The notes beneath the pieces are model-generated. The model was not told the origin of the DNA. It saw nothing but the letters and a program-made list of their open reading frames with translations, and did not search any database. A DNA stretch of 64,000 bases from G963676095 sp963676095 (lineage in GTDB: Bacteria; Bacteroidota; Bacteroidia; Bacteroidales; Prolixibacteraceae), in assembly GCA_963676095.1 (NCBI GenBank), contig OY781040.1, forward strand, positions 2,604,001-2,668,000, given 5' to 3'. The position numbers and the translations under genes were made by a program. Of this stretch, positions 17,731-27,133 are shown in pieces (positions within the stretch are counted from its first letter, which is position 1; each line of letters opens with the position of its first letter).

Positions 17731-20069
17731 CAGAATTTTAAATTATAAGTGATTGAAGGGACAAATGTGAACAGGTAAATATTTTTCGCCTTCATAACGT
17801 TTGGATTGTCATCGTCTGCTTCAAATTGAATGGCCCAGGTATTATGGTGTCCGTAAGCGTTATACAAGGAGAAGTTCAGTTCCCGTTCAACCTTTCCCCA
17901 ATTGCTCAGCTTGTGCGTATAAGACAGGTCGAGCCTGTGGTAGGCAGGGAACCGTTCCGTGTTCCGGTCTGAATAAATAGGAAGGATATCATTCCCGTAT
18001 TGCATTCTTCCTACAGGAAAGGTTGCCGGTTGTCCTGATGCATAGACCCAGTTCAATCCAAAACTGCTCCTTTCGTTTAACTGATAATTCAGCACAATAT
18101 TAACAGAATGCGGTTTTTCGAAAGGAGAAGTAAACCATTCTCCCTCCGCAATATCGTCAATCTTCCGCTCGGAATGTGAATAGGCATAACTGACCCAGCC
18201 ACTGATTTTATTAAAATTCAGATTGGCCATTAATTCTGCTCCATAGGCATAACTTTTACCATAACGCAGTTCTCCTTCCAGTTTCCGGTTGAAATACAAC
18301 TCAGGGTGGTCTTTAAAATCGAAGGTATGCTGCATATTTTTATAATAAACCTCGGCTGACAGCTCTATTTTCCGGTCATAAAGGAAACGGTTATAACCGA
18401 CAGACCACTGGTCGGAGATCTGCGGTTTCACATTGGGACTCGAACTGAACCAAAGGTCGAGCGGGGTACCTGAAGTGGAATTGGTCGCTATCTGGTAGTA
18501 TTGACGGGTACGGGCATAACTGGCTTTCAACGAAGAGATACTGTTGATCAGGAATGACATCCCAACCCGGGGTTCCAGCCCGTTCTGCCAGTTAAAATAA
18601 TCTCCGCTGCCATAAACTTTTTGCCCGACTTCTTCATACTGCTCATTGTAAACATAAACTGTATCCAATCCCCTGTTTGCAAAAAGTGACCACCTTAATC
18701 CATAACGAAATCTGAGCCGTTCGCCGATCTTTTGCTCGGCCTGCACATAAGCCGCACCTTCGGCTGACTTCTTTGTCTGAAGAATATATGGTTCATAATC
18801 ATTTCCTGTTGCTGTAACAGTTCCCGGATGCATGGTATGAAAAGCCCATTGAAAGCCGGACTTAATCTCGAAGTTGGGGGATATCAGGAACCCAAGGTCA
18901 TATTTAAAACCAACATCGTTCATATCGTACTTCCAGATGTAATCATTACTTTCGGTCGAAGAAAAATCAAGCTTGTAATCATATTTGCTATAGATCAGGC
19001 TAAGGTTAGAGAATATTTTCTGGCTGAACAAATGATTCCACCGAGAGGTAAGAGTCTTGTTACCAAAAGCTATTCCGGAAAATTCGCTATCAAAAACATC
19101 ACGTCCCGTGTAGGTCGAAAAATAAAGCCGGTCCTTCTCTCCCAATGTAAAATTGATCTTTCCGTTCAGATCATAAAAATAAAGTTTGGTCTTGCGTAAA
19201 TCTTCGTCACTCGACATGGCGGTAAAAAGATCAAAATAGGAACGCCTTCCGGAAAGGATAAAAGAACTCTTATCTTTCTGAATAGGTCCCTCAACAGTCA
19301 GCCTGCTCGACAGAATCCCGATACCTCCGGATGCGGCAAGGCGTTTATTGTTACCGTCCTTCATCCGCACATCCAAAAGGGAAGCCAGCCGGCCGCCTGC
19401 CCATACAGGGATGTCTCCCTTGTAAAGTGTGACTGAATTGATGGCATCGTTGTTAAACACGGAAAAGAAACCCATGAGGTGAGAAGCGTTATACACGGTA
19501 GCTTCGTCAAGCAGGATGAGGTTTTGGTCACCCGATCCCCCGCGCACGCTGAAGGATGATGATCCTTCGCTGGTTGGCTGAACCCCGGGTAAAAGCTGTA
19601 TTGCTTTAATCAGGTCAACCTCTCCCATCATTGCCGGGATTTGGCGAATGGTCTTCATGGGCAGGGTTGCCGACCCCATCTCGGGCTTACGCAAGTCGAC
19701 TCCCTGCTTGTTTCCTACTACCTCGAATTCTTCGAGCTGTTTACTTTCAGGGGTAAGCTCGATGTTAATTGTTGCATTTTCCGTAAGTTTTACCTGCCGG
19801 GTCACGGTTTTAAACCCAACAAATCCATACTGGACCTGATAATCACCGGGTTCAATACTCAACGAATAAAAACCGTAGGCATTGGTTGCTGTCCCTGCTG
19901 ATTTACCTGGAATAAAAACAGTCGCTCCAATCAGGACCTCGCCATTGGATGCGTCTTTGACATAGCCACTAATCGTTACCAATTTCTTTCCCACCGAATC
20001 AGCCCGGAGCTGACCGAAAGGCAAGAAGATAACAAGAAGGCATACTAGTTTCAGGAAAGTTGTGTGCAT
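17730..20069 (-). CDS. TonB-dependent receptor, DUF4249-linked
   Basis: 779 aa from the ATG at 20069, preferred because it gives a compact signal peptide (MHTTFLKLVCLLVIFLPFG); an in-frame ATG lies 48 bases upstream. A carboxypeptidase-like domain (TISGYVKDASNGEVLIGATV, about 30-110) precedes the plug (LPGVQPTSEGSSSFSVRGGS, then NLILLDEATVYNASHLMGFF) and a barrel. No STN domain is present, so unlike the three SusC proteins here it should not signal through a FecR. It pairs with the DUF4249 lipoprotein. The substrate is not indicated; such receptors are distinct from SusC and may import non-glycan ligands. Five 22-bp repeats lie upstream. Confidence 0.92.
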   Translation of the reverse strand: MHTTFLKLVCLLVIFLPFGQLRADSVGKKLVTISGYVKDASNGEVLIGATVFIPGKSAGTATNAYGFYSLSIEPGDYQVQYGFVGFKTVTRQVKLTENATINIELTPESKQLEEFEVVGNKQGVDLRKPEMGSATLPMKTIRQIPAMMGEVDLIKAIQLLPGVQPTSEGSSSFSVRGGSGDQNLILLDEATVYNASHLMGFFSVFNNDAINSVTLYKGDIPVWAGGRLASLLDVRMKDGNNKRLAASGGIGILSSRLTVEGPIQKDKSSFILSGRRSYFDLFTAMSSDEDLRKTKLYFYDLNGKINFTLGEKDRLYFSTYTGRDVFDSEFSGIAFGNKTLTSRWNHLFSQKIFSNLSLIYSKYDYKLDFSSTESNDYIWKYDMNDVGFKYDLGFLISPNFEIKSGFQWAFHTMHPGTVTATGNDYEPYILQTKKSAEGAAYVQAEQKIGERLRFRYGLRWSLFANRGLDTVYVYNEQYEEVGQKVYGSGDYFNWQNGLEPRVGMSFLINSISSLKASYARTRQYYQIATNSTSGTPLDLWFSSSPNVKPQISDQWSVGYNRFLYDRKIELSAEVYYKNMQHTFDFKDHPELYFNRKLEGELRYGKSYAYGAELMANLNFNKISGWVSYAYSHSERKIDDIAEGEWFTSPFEKPHSVNIVLNYQLNERSSFGLNWVYASGQPATFPVGRMQYGNDILPIYSDRNTERFPAYHRLDLSYTHKLSNWGKVERELNFSLYNAYGHHNTWAIQFEADDDNPNVMKAKNIYLFTFVPSITYNLKF

Positions 20070-20385
20070 TGTTTTGTTGTTTTTCAGGTTTTGAGCTGCG
20101 AAATTAACTGAACTCATTGAACAATTCCCAAAAAATCGGTAAATGGGGTCTTTTTAGGGGTTATTCTAAACTATGACACCTTCAATACAACTTACCCTGA
20201 TGCCTCTTCATCAAAAAATTTTTAATTGATCCCTCAAAAAATTATAAGTTAATATTTTGGAAATTATAGGTTATAATCTTCGTGATTATAGGTTAATATT
20301 ATGGAAATTACAGGTTATAATTTCCATAATTATAAGTTAATATTTTGAAGCGGTCATTAATACACCCGAAAGATCCTGGATTGGA
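20070..20385. other. Intergenic region upstream of the TonB receptor
   Basis: 316 bp between the receptor start and the GH43 stop. AT-rich; it holds the five 22-bp tandem repeats (listed separately) and presumably the receptor promoter. No gene seen. Confidence 0.6.
20241..20350. repeat. Five imperfect 22-bp tandem repeats
   Basis: Five units of exactly 22 bp, each starting ATTA(T/C)A(A/G)GTTA. Odd units continue GTTAATATT, even units GTTATAAT, so there is a 44-bp higher-order alternation. The 22-bp pitch is about two helical turns. They begin about 170 bases upstream of the TonB receptor start and end 36 bases before the GH43 stop. Possible operator array; no function is shown by sequence. 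Confidence 0.85.
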
Positions 20386-21363
20386 TTAATCGGCTAAAGC
20401 AGGATTAAATTGTCCTGAAACTATTTCGGGCTGCAATACTTTTAGAATATCAGCACCACCGTCGGGATTTGCAGCAAACCGGCACCGGTTAATATGGACA
20501 ATACGCGGCTGCACTTTCGTTGAGCTGAAATGGGAATGATAAACGATATAGAAATTTCCTTTCTGATCTTTAAAAAAGGCACAATGCCCGGGGCCGGTCA
20601 TGTTATCTGTTGATGAGACAATAGGATTTCCCTTATATTTCGTCCAGGGGCCTGTGGGACTTGTCGCCGTTGCATACCCAATGCCATAGTCAGGACTGGC
20701 AAAGTGATTCGCCGAATAGACCAGGTAATAAATTCTGTTGTGCTTGAGCACAAACGGTCCTTCGTTGACTTTAGCGACAGGTTCTTTTTTACTGAATTCC
20801 CAAGTCTGTGATACGCCAAAACACTTTTGGACAGTGTTCTCTTTAATCGTCAGTAGATCATCGTTCATTTCACACATCCAGACCACATTGCCATCGGTAA
20901 ATGCCACATAATAAAGATATTTTCGCCCATCGTCATCAACAAACAAATGCGTATCGATGGCTTTTGATTCCAGTAATGGTTTCCGGATTTCCTGGATAAA
21001 CGGTCCCAGCGGGCTATTGCTTGTTGCAACAGCAATGTGCTCTTCCACGCTAAAAAACAGGTAATACCTGTTATTCTGATGATAGACTTCAGGTGCCCAA
21101 AAATTATTATTTTCCCAGACATAATCTTTGATCAAGGCAAAACCATCGTTTGCCCCAACCGGACCGATCCAGGTCTTCAGATCTTTTGAGCTGTAAACTT
21201 TGATCCCCTTTTGCGGATCAGAAGTCCCGTATAAATAATAAGTTCCATGATCACTTAAAATAAAAGGATCCCCAAATTCTACGGGGTTCTGGGCCTTACT
21301 GGCAAAAATATTTAACCCCTGAACCAATACAGATAAAAATAAAATAGTAACGAATCGTATCAT
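20386..21363 (-). CDS. Secreted GH43 family glycosidase
   Basis: 325 aa, five-bladed propeller glycoside hydrolase family 43. Signal peptide 1-25 (Sec type, no lipobox Cys). The catalytic triad is visible: Asp32 in EFGDPFIL (general base), Asp137 in AIDTHLFVDDDG (pKa modulator) and Glu201 in KVNEGPFVL (general acid). The family mostly removes alpha-L-arabinofuranosyl or beta-D-xylosyl residues. It is the last gene of PUL 2 and lacks a lipobox, so it is probably periplasmic. The exact linkage cannot be assigned from the motifs. Confidence 0.9.
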   Translation of the reverse strand: MIRFVTILFLSVLVQGLNIFASKAQNPVEFGDPFILSDHGTYYLYGTSDPQKGIKVYSSKDLKTWIGPVGANDGFALIKDYVWENNNFWAPEVYHQNNRYYLFFSVEEHIAVATSNSPLGPFIQEIRKPLLESKAIDTHLFVDDDGRKYLYYVAFTDGNVVWMCEMNDDLLTIKENTVQKCFGVSQTWEFSKKEPVAKVNEGPFVLKHNRIYYLVYSANHFASPDYGIGYATATSPTGPWTKYKGNPIVSSTDNMTGPGHCAFFKDQKGNFYIVYHSHFSSTKVQPRIVHINRCRFAANPDGGADILKVLQPEIVSGQFNPALAD

Positions 21364-21484
21364 TTTTTAAATTTTTCAACTAACGTTTATACAATCCTGA
21401 CAATCAGATCTATTTTTAAAACCGGATTGCCAATCCTTCAAATGCCGGAAAATATTTACCGAAGACAGAACTTGTATACATGGT

Positions 21485-22954
21485 TCACTGACTTTTAAAA
21501 CGAACAGATAATCCATTCGTGTTTTTAGCCTGCCGTGAAATAAGATAAGGACCTGCTTTTACTTCGCCCTTTACCAATTCCGGGATGTTGTATGCTTTCA
21601 TAAAAGCGTTATAAAAATCAGGATCTTTCTGAGAGAGCATGAATGCTTTTCCCGTTTTCCCGTCTTTCCCGATATAAGCAATATATAAACGGGTATACAG
21701 ACCATCCACCCTTCTGCTGCTGAAAACAATCCACCGGCTGTTTGACGACCAGGAATGATAGCTATCCACATCCGGACTGTTAATGTTACTCAAATCAATG
21801 TATCTTTTTGTCTTCAGGTCGAACAGATACAAATCAGCTTCCTTATGCCAGACAGGAAAGCTTCCATACAGGGAAACGGTAAACAACAAAAACCTTCCAT
21901 CGGGGGAGACCCTGGGAAAAGAGGCACTCTTCCCGAATGTTTTTGAATTAAATAGCGTATCGACCTTTTCTCCGAAAGTACGGGTATCCGGATAAAAAGG
22001 AACAGAGCAGAGGCTGTATTTTACCGAATCAGACTTTTCAGGCACCTGAAATGACCTGGCAGAACAAAAGTAAAGCGTTTTCCCGTCGGGTGAAAAACCG
22101 GGAAATGTTTCCAGTGTATTTTTGGAAAAAAGAAGCGGGGACGTAAAAATTTCATGCCTTTCGGTATCGTACATAACGACATCCGACCCTGAATCAAAAA
22201 CTTCAATCCGGTTTTTATTGTTAAGATAGAATACCTGAGCTATTTTATTTACAGAAAAAGCAATGAACCTTCCAGAAGGGTGCCAGCTGGGATAAACCAG
22301 GGCAGACATGGTGCTATCGGTTTTTGTATTCAGCTTTTCAACCTGTCCGTTCTTAATAATAATAGTCCCTCCATATAGCTCCCTCATGTGAAACATCATT
22401 GTTTGAGGATCTTCCATACAGAACGAGTGGCAATTGACACAATTGTAACTGGTCATTTTATTTTCGTAAACAGGGAGCTCCCTGTAGGTTTCAAGACTTC
22501 GCTGATAAATCCCCATTTCATTCCAAAGTTCATAGCCAGGTTCAATCAGCCGGTAAACAAGATAAGGGTCTATCGGATCGGACGAAATGTTAATGAAAAA
22601 TGGTTTGTATCGTATCCACAATCCATTATCCCGTTTATAAACAGTCAGTTTTATTTTTCCGTCCCTGTTTTCTTCCAGAAATCTTTTCCATTTGTGCAGA
22701 GGGATCAGAAACTTCCCGTCCGAAGAAGCTATTTTCAACGGATTTCCTTTTCCTTCCATGCAGAGTACCGCCTGTTGTCCCGGTTGATGCAGCCGGAAAT
22801 TCAACGGGGCAATATTACAGGGAACTGTAACATTTATATAATCCGGAAACAGGTCGGGATATATTCCTGCATCGTTGTATTCCTGAATGTCCGGAACAGA
22901 ACAGGAACTAATCAGGCCGAAAAGGAACAACCAAACCCGGACTAATCTTCTCAT
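21485..22954 (-). CDS. PD40/TolB-like beta-propeller lipoprotein with CxxCH motif
   Basis: 489 aa from the ATG at 22954, which gives MRRLVRVWLFLFGLISSC (lipobox Cys18) and a 10-base gap to the preceding gene; an upstream ATG would overlap that gene. An N-terminal beta region carries a single NCVNCH motif near residues 171-176, compatible with covalent haem c or a metal site. After it come WD40-like PD40 blades: YPSWHPSGRFIAFS, FPGFSPDGKTLYFC, FPRVSPDGRFLLFT and HSWSSNSRWIVFSS. No catalytic signature is seen. It lies in PUL 2 beside DUF6057. Possible roles are binding or processing oligosaccharide, or a redox function; this is not resolved. Confidence 0.7.
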   Translation of the reverse strand: MRRLVRVWLFLFGLISSCSVPDIQEYNDAGIYPDLFPDYINVTVPCNIAPLNFRLHQPGQQAVLCMEGKGNPLKIASSDGKFLIPLHKWKRFLEENRDGKIKLTVYKRDNGLWIRYKPFFINISSDPIDPYLVYRLIEPGYELWNEMGIYQRSLETYRELPVYENKMTSYNCVNCHSFCMEDPQTMMFHMRELYGGTIIIKNGQVEKLNTKTDSTMSALVYPSWHPSGRFIAFSVNKIAQVFYLNNKNRIEVFDSGSDVVMYDTERHEIFTSPLLFSKNTLETFPGFSPDGKTLYFCSARSFQVPEKSDSVKYSLCSVPFYPDTRTFGEKVDTLFNSKTFGKSASFPRVSPDGRFLLFTVSLYGSFPVWHKEADLYLFDLKTKRYIDLSNINSPDVDSYHSWSSNSRWIVFSSRRVDGLYTRLYIAYIGKDGKTGKAFMLSQKDPDFYNAFMKAYNIPELVKGEVKAGPYLISRQAKNTNGLSVRFKSQ

Positions 22955-22964
22955 TTTTTTGATA

Positions 22965-24719
22965 TTAAATGAACTGATAATAAAACCAATAGGTTGATGC
23001 AAATTGCTTCTGCATGAGCAGCTTCAGACCAGGGTCCCGGGAATTTCTTATAAACAATGACTTATAATCCCTGTATTGCCGGATTGTCTCATCCGATATT
23101 CCTTTTTCTTTCCATTTTCCGGGTTGCGATTCATAATAAATCAAAAGTGCTTGCTGAAAACTGGCCGGCAAGCTGACGATGTTTGTTTCATCATGTCCGG
23201 ATCGAAACAGAAAGTCGGAGAAACTTTTCAAATCTTTGGATAACAAACAAAAAACGAGCAGGTAATCCTCTGCCTGTTTGTTGGAAGGATTAACAGCGAT
23301 CAGTATCCTGAGTATTTCCGGGAACGCCGTTCCAAAATCCCGGCTTCCCTGAACCGGAAGGCATTCCCTTTTTGCAGCGATCAGGGAATCTTTCCGGCAC
23401 AGAGGATCGTTATAGAGAAAACGACGCTGACTTGTTGCCCATTCGCGATAAAAAAGGGTATGTTCAAGAATGTGAATATATTTTTCCGCAACAGCATATT
23501 CTCCGTAAATCAGGTTTGTTTGTACCAGACGTTTCAACAGCCTTCCGCTATAACCTCGGGGACAAGATTCATTCCCCTCAAAGGCATATTGCATGGAAGA
23601 AGCAATATCTCCGATACAAAAACAAATATCGCTTAAAAGCGGGGCTGTAGCCCGTTTATCTTCCGGAGATACCATCAATGAGGAACTACCATTCTGAGAA
23701 TAATGAAACACATCGGAACAAAGGTTGCCTTCCTGTGCCAAAGCCAGATTCAAATAGTTCTGATATAGATAATTATGAACATTTTTCCCTTTTAGCTCCA
23801 GGATAATCTTGTTCCATTGCTCATTCCGTTCATAATAATCCAGCTTTTTTATCCCATAAAAATTCCACTCCCGGTATTTTACAATGCCTCCCCAAAGCAA
23901 AAATAACAGAATGACGGCCTGGGTTGCGGCTGAAATATACACCTTCCTCTTTTTAATTACATAAGTTGCTCCGACAAAAGGAACAACCGGTATCCAGGCT
24001 AATAAAAATATCCACGACAGGTATATGACTAACTTTGGTCTAAAAATATGCTGGTAATAAAAATCAGGGAAAAAACTTATCCGGAATTCACCGATCAGGG
24101 CATAACGTACCGCCAGCCAGGAAATAAGCGAGGCAAATACCGGCAGAAGAAGCCAGTAAAACCTTGTTTTATCTTTCCCGTTAACTAACCTGATTAAGAA
24201 AAAACTTACAGCAAACAGCATGGAAACCGGGCCGGCCAGCCAATAGAGCAAGGGAACCGAAACAAACGCCAAACTATTTACAACGGCAGATGTTCTTCCG
24301 GAAGTAAAAACAAGAAGAAAACCAAGACAGAATAAAAAAGACAGAATACCCTGAAAATAAAAATTACTGTCAAAGCAAGCAATTAAACAGGAGAGAAAAA
24401 CAGAGGCCGGGGCCAGAAAAAGAATTCTGTTATTGCCCAGCCGCGCGAACAAGGTCGAAGTCAAAATGAAAACAAGAGTAAGCGTAAAAGCCTCAATCAA
24501 TGCCCCCAGATAAGGAAAAATAAAGAACTGCACTAAAAAATGAGACAAATATTCCATGGCTCCCCCCGGATGAGAAATACTCTCAAAAAAATACGAAGGG
24601 GTGGTCAGGAATAATTGAAACTGTTCCATATAATAAAAGTGATAAGCATTAAAGCTCTGTAAAAACAAAAAAGTAACTACAAAAAGAAGTAATGCCAGGA
24701 TTTTCTCACTTTTTTCCAT
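22965..24719 (-). CDS. Polytopic inner-membrane protein, DUF6057-like
   Basis: 584 aa. The N-terminal half (about 1-275) contains around eight hydrophobic helices (LALLLFVVTFLFLQSF, FIFPYLGALIEAFTLTLVF and others). The C-terminal half is soluble, helical and TPR-like, with repeated ALAQEGN and YAFEGN type segments. It resembles the family called DUF6057, found beside PD40-type lipoproteins; that name is from memory. It starts well after the GH5-like stop and ends 10 bases before the PD40 lipoprotein, so the two are translated together. Function is unknown. Confidence 0.6.
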   Translation of the reverse strand: MEKSEKILALLLFVVTFLFLQSFNAYHFYYMEQFQLFLTTPSYFFESISHPGGAMEYLSHFLVQFFIFPYLGALIEAFTLTLVFILTSTLFARLGNNRILFLAPASVFLSCLIACFDSNFYFQGILSFLFCLGFLLVFTSGRTSAVVNSLAFVSVPLLYWLAGPVSMLFAVSFFLIRLVNGKDKTRFYWLLLPVFASLISWLAVRYALIGEFRISFFPDFYYQHIFRPKLVIYLSWIFLLAWIPVVPFVGATYVIKKRKVYISAATQAVILLFLLWGGIVKYREWNFYGIKKLDYYERNEQWNKIILELKGKNVHNYLYQNYLNLALAQEGNLCSDVFHYSQNGSSSLMVSPEDKRATAPLLSDICFCIGDIASSMQYAFEGNESCPRGYSGRLLKRLVQTNLIYGEYAVAEKYIHILEHTLFYREWATSQRRFLYNDPLCRKDSLIAAKRECLPVQGSRDFGTAFPEILRILIAVNPSNKQAEDYLLVFCLLSKDLKSFSDFLFRSGHDETNIVSLPASFQQALLIYYESQPGKWKEKGISDETIRQYRDYKSLFIRNSRDPGLKLLMQKQFASTYWFYYQFI

Positions 24720-24827
24720 TGCTTATCTATTACTGCTTTTAACAGAATCATTTAAAATATATAAATTGATGGCAGCCTGCTTTTCATTTCCGGTGGTTAT
24801 CGGTTTTCTCTCTGTCCGCAGACACTT

Positions 24828-25916
24828 CTATTTCCCGCTTGTCATACCTTTAATGAGAGCAACCTCATCCTGCTTGTAAGGAGTTCCGTCTGGCCGGAAG
24901 ATATCATGAAACCATAATGCAGGTTCCGAACCGTCCGGTATAGGTTCGTCCCACGCGTATTTGGTATTTGTCTTCCCGGAAACCAATCCCCAGTTAATTG
25001 CCCCGACATGGTCTCTTTTCAACAGAGGCATTATATTTGAGAACAAGCTGTTGTTCCTGCGGGCCATATATTCCGTGCAGACCAGCGGCCTTCCGTAATG
25101 TTTTAGCGTATCAATGGCAGCCTGATGTTTTTCCGGCCCCTCGTAGTTGTGATAAGAAAGAACATCTGAATTCTCTAGCTGGAATTTATTTAAAACGGAT
25201 AATGAAGAATTCCATACTCCCGAAGACAGGGGCTGAGAAGGGCGAACATCCCAAGCCCATTCGAATACTTCTTTCAGAAGGGGTAATGATTTATCCCCGT
25301 AGCCCGAGTTGCCCGGTTCGTTATACAGGTCCCACATAACAATCCGCTTGTCGTCCTTAAAGGAAGTGAGAATATCGTTTACATACGATCTTAGCGTATC
25401 GACCAGCATCGAATCCTGGTAGAATAAATCTCCGGGGTCGCGCACCCAGCCGGAATTATGAACTCCCGGTTTCGGCTCAGGCTGCCTGCCTGCATGATAA
25501 GTCGCGTTCCAGCAGTCATCGAAAAAGACAAAGATAGTGCCAATCCCGTGCCTGCCGGCAATCGATAAATACTGGTTCATCCTGGACTTAAACCCTTCCG
25601 GGTCCTCCTGCCAGGCCAAATGATGCAGGAATACCCGCATGCAGTTCATCCCAATATTTTGGGCCCATCCCAGTTCCCGGTCGATGGTCGCTGTATCAAA
25701 AGTTTCAACCTGCCACATTTCCAGCTGGTTAATTGCCGTACTTGGAATAAAATTGCAGCCACGCAGCCAACCTTTCTGGCTGGCCCATTCCCCGGCTTGT
25801 TCACTACTCCACCGGAACGAAACAGATCCGGCATTTTCAGTTTTTTTACTTGTCCCCTGGCAGGCTGCAACAACCAGGGCAGCCATCAGCACTAAATAAA
25901 TTCGATTCTTAGTCAT
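24828..25916 (-). CDS. GH5-like (clan GH-A) glycosidase lipoprotein
   Basis: 362 aa. Lipoprotein signal ALVVAAC (Cys19). A TIM-barrel glycosidase with WLRGCNFIPSTAINQLEMW at strand 1, MRVFLHHLAWQED, the acid/base Glu200 in WDLYNEPGN and the nucleophile Glu282 in LVCTEYMARR. Homologues are usually annotated as cellulase-family glycosyl hydrolase or 1,4-beta-xylanase. It sits between GH43 (12-base spacing) and DUF6057 in PUL 2. With two GH43 enzymes an arabinose- or xylose-containing glycan is a fair guess, but the GH5 subfamily cannot be set by eye. Confidence 0.8.
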   Translation of the reverse strand: MTKNRIYLVLMAALVVAACQGTSKKTENAGSVSFRWSSEQAGEWASQKGWLRGCNFIPSTAINQLEMWQVETFDTATIDRELGWAQNIGMNCMRVFLHHLAWQEDPEGFKSRMNQYLSIAGRHGIGTIFVFFDDCWNATYHAGRQPEPKPGVHNSGWVRDPGDLFYQDSMLVDTLRSYVNDILTSFKDDKRIVMWDLYNEPGNSGYGDKSLPLLKEVFEWAWDVRPSQPLSSGVWNSSLSVLNKFQLENSDVLSYHNYEGPEKHQAAIDTLKHYGRPLVCTEYMARRNNSLFSNIMPLLKRDHVGAINWGLVSGKTNTKYAWDEPIPDGSEPALWFHDIFRPDGTPYKQDEVALIKGMTSGK

Positions 25917-25927
25917 ATATCCGTCAA

Positions 25928-26983
25928 TTATTTTTCATTGAAAACAGGGATGACCGCACTTATAGAAGGACTGTTTCCATCGACATAAGGCCAGCCATCC
26001 GCATCCCATTTAATCCGGCTCAACATCAAATAACGGTCATATTGCCCGGTTGTGGATGCATTCCGGAATCCATGATACAACATCCAGTCATCGCCATTAT
26101 CATCCTGCACAATCTGGGAATTATGCCCGTTTCCAACAAAATACTCATTGGATCCGATCAGCACATCGAAATTATTATCCATAAGATCTTTTCCTTCCTT
26201 ATCTAAGTACGGCCCCAACAATGACGAGGAACGTCCGAAGACAACCTCATAAGTACTATTTATGCCATCGCAACAAAATCCGTTTGAACCAAAGTAGTAA
26301 TAATATTCACCTCTTTTAAAAATGTAAGAGCCCTCGTAAGCAGTCCCTACAATTTGTTTTTTTTCAGCTCCGGGTTTAAGCTGGAGCCCGTCATCTGTCA
26401 ATTCAATCGCGAATATTCCCGAAAAACTTCCCCAAATCAGGTATTTTTCCCCGCAATCGTCAAAAAAACAGGGATCTATCGAATTGTAAACGCCAATTTC
26501 GTTACTGGTAAAAAGTTTTCCATGATTTGTGAACGGCCCTTCCGGGTTATCGGCTGTTGCCACACCAACTCCGCAAACAGCTCCCCCGCCCCAGGTCGAC
26601 ATGGAGTAATACAGAACATACTGACCATTGATATATTCAATATCGGGAGCCCAGATTCCGCCACCCTCGACAAAATCAGGACGGGTTTCCTCTGTGAATA
26701 CGGTCCCGATCTGCTCCCAGTCGACCAGGTTAGCAGATTTCATAATAGGAACATTCCTCGTATCTTCGGTAGCATAAAGATAAAAATAGTCATCGTCTGC
26801 CCGGATAACGGTAGGATCCGGTAGCTTCCTGCTACAAACCGGGTTATGGTAAGTCTGAGCCACAGTCGAACTGCCAGTCTGGTTTTCCTGTCCCTGTTTA
26901 TCGTCACTTCCTTTGCTGCAACTATAACTGAAGCTCAGTACCATTACCCAAACAACAGGCTGTAATAAAATATCCTTACGCAT
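25928..26983 (-). CDS. GH43 family glycosidase lipoprotein
   Basis: 351 aa. Lipoprotein signal VLSFSYSC (Cys22). Family 43 triad: Asp56 in KLPDPTVIRADD, Asp170 in NSIDPCFFDD and Glu217 in TAYEGSYIFK. The GGGIWAPDIEYINGQYVLYY segment is typical. The layout recalls the arabinanase and arabinofuranosidase subfamilies. It is the first enzyme gene after SusD in PUL 2 and is probably surface-exposed or periplasmic. It differs clearly from the other GH43 of this locus, so the two probably attack different linkages. Confidence 0.9.
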   Translation of the reverse strand: MRKDILLQPVVWVMVLSFSYSCSKGSDDKQGQENQTGSSTVAQTYHNPVCSRKLPDPTVIRADDDYFYLYATEDTRNVPIMKSANLVDWEQIGTVFTEETRPDFVEGGGIWAPDIEYINGQYVLYYSMSTWGGGAVCGVGVATADNPEGPFTNHGKLFTSNEIGVYNSIDPCFFDDCGEKYLIWGSFSGIFAIELTDDGLQLKPGAEKKQIVGTAYEGSYIFKRGEYYYYFGSNGFCCDGINSTYEVVFGRSSSLLGPYLDKEGKDLMDNNFDVLIGSNEYFVGNGHNSQIVQDDNGDDWMLYHGFRNASTTGQYDRYLMLSRIKWDADGWPYVDGNSPSISAVIPVFNEK

Positions 26984-27133
26984 AGTAAAATCGCTTAATC
27001 ATTTTCAAAATTTCAATATCGGGTAAAAAAACGAAACAACAGATATCTATATCAGCTGACTAAAGATTAAGCCCTCAAACAGTATAAGTCATGCTATTTA
27101 TCTCGTTTGAGGACTTAACTGATCCTGATCCGG

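Noticed and set aside
20241..20350. Possible CRISPR or integron-type repeats
   Set aside because: Contiguous 22-bp units with no spacers or recombinase; better read as an operator-like tandem array.
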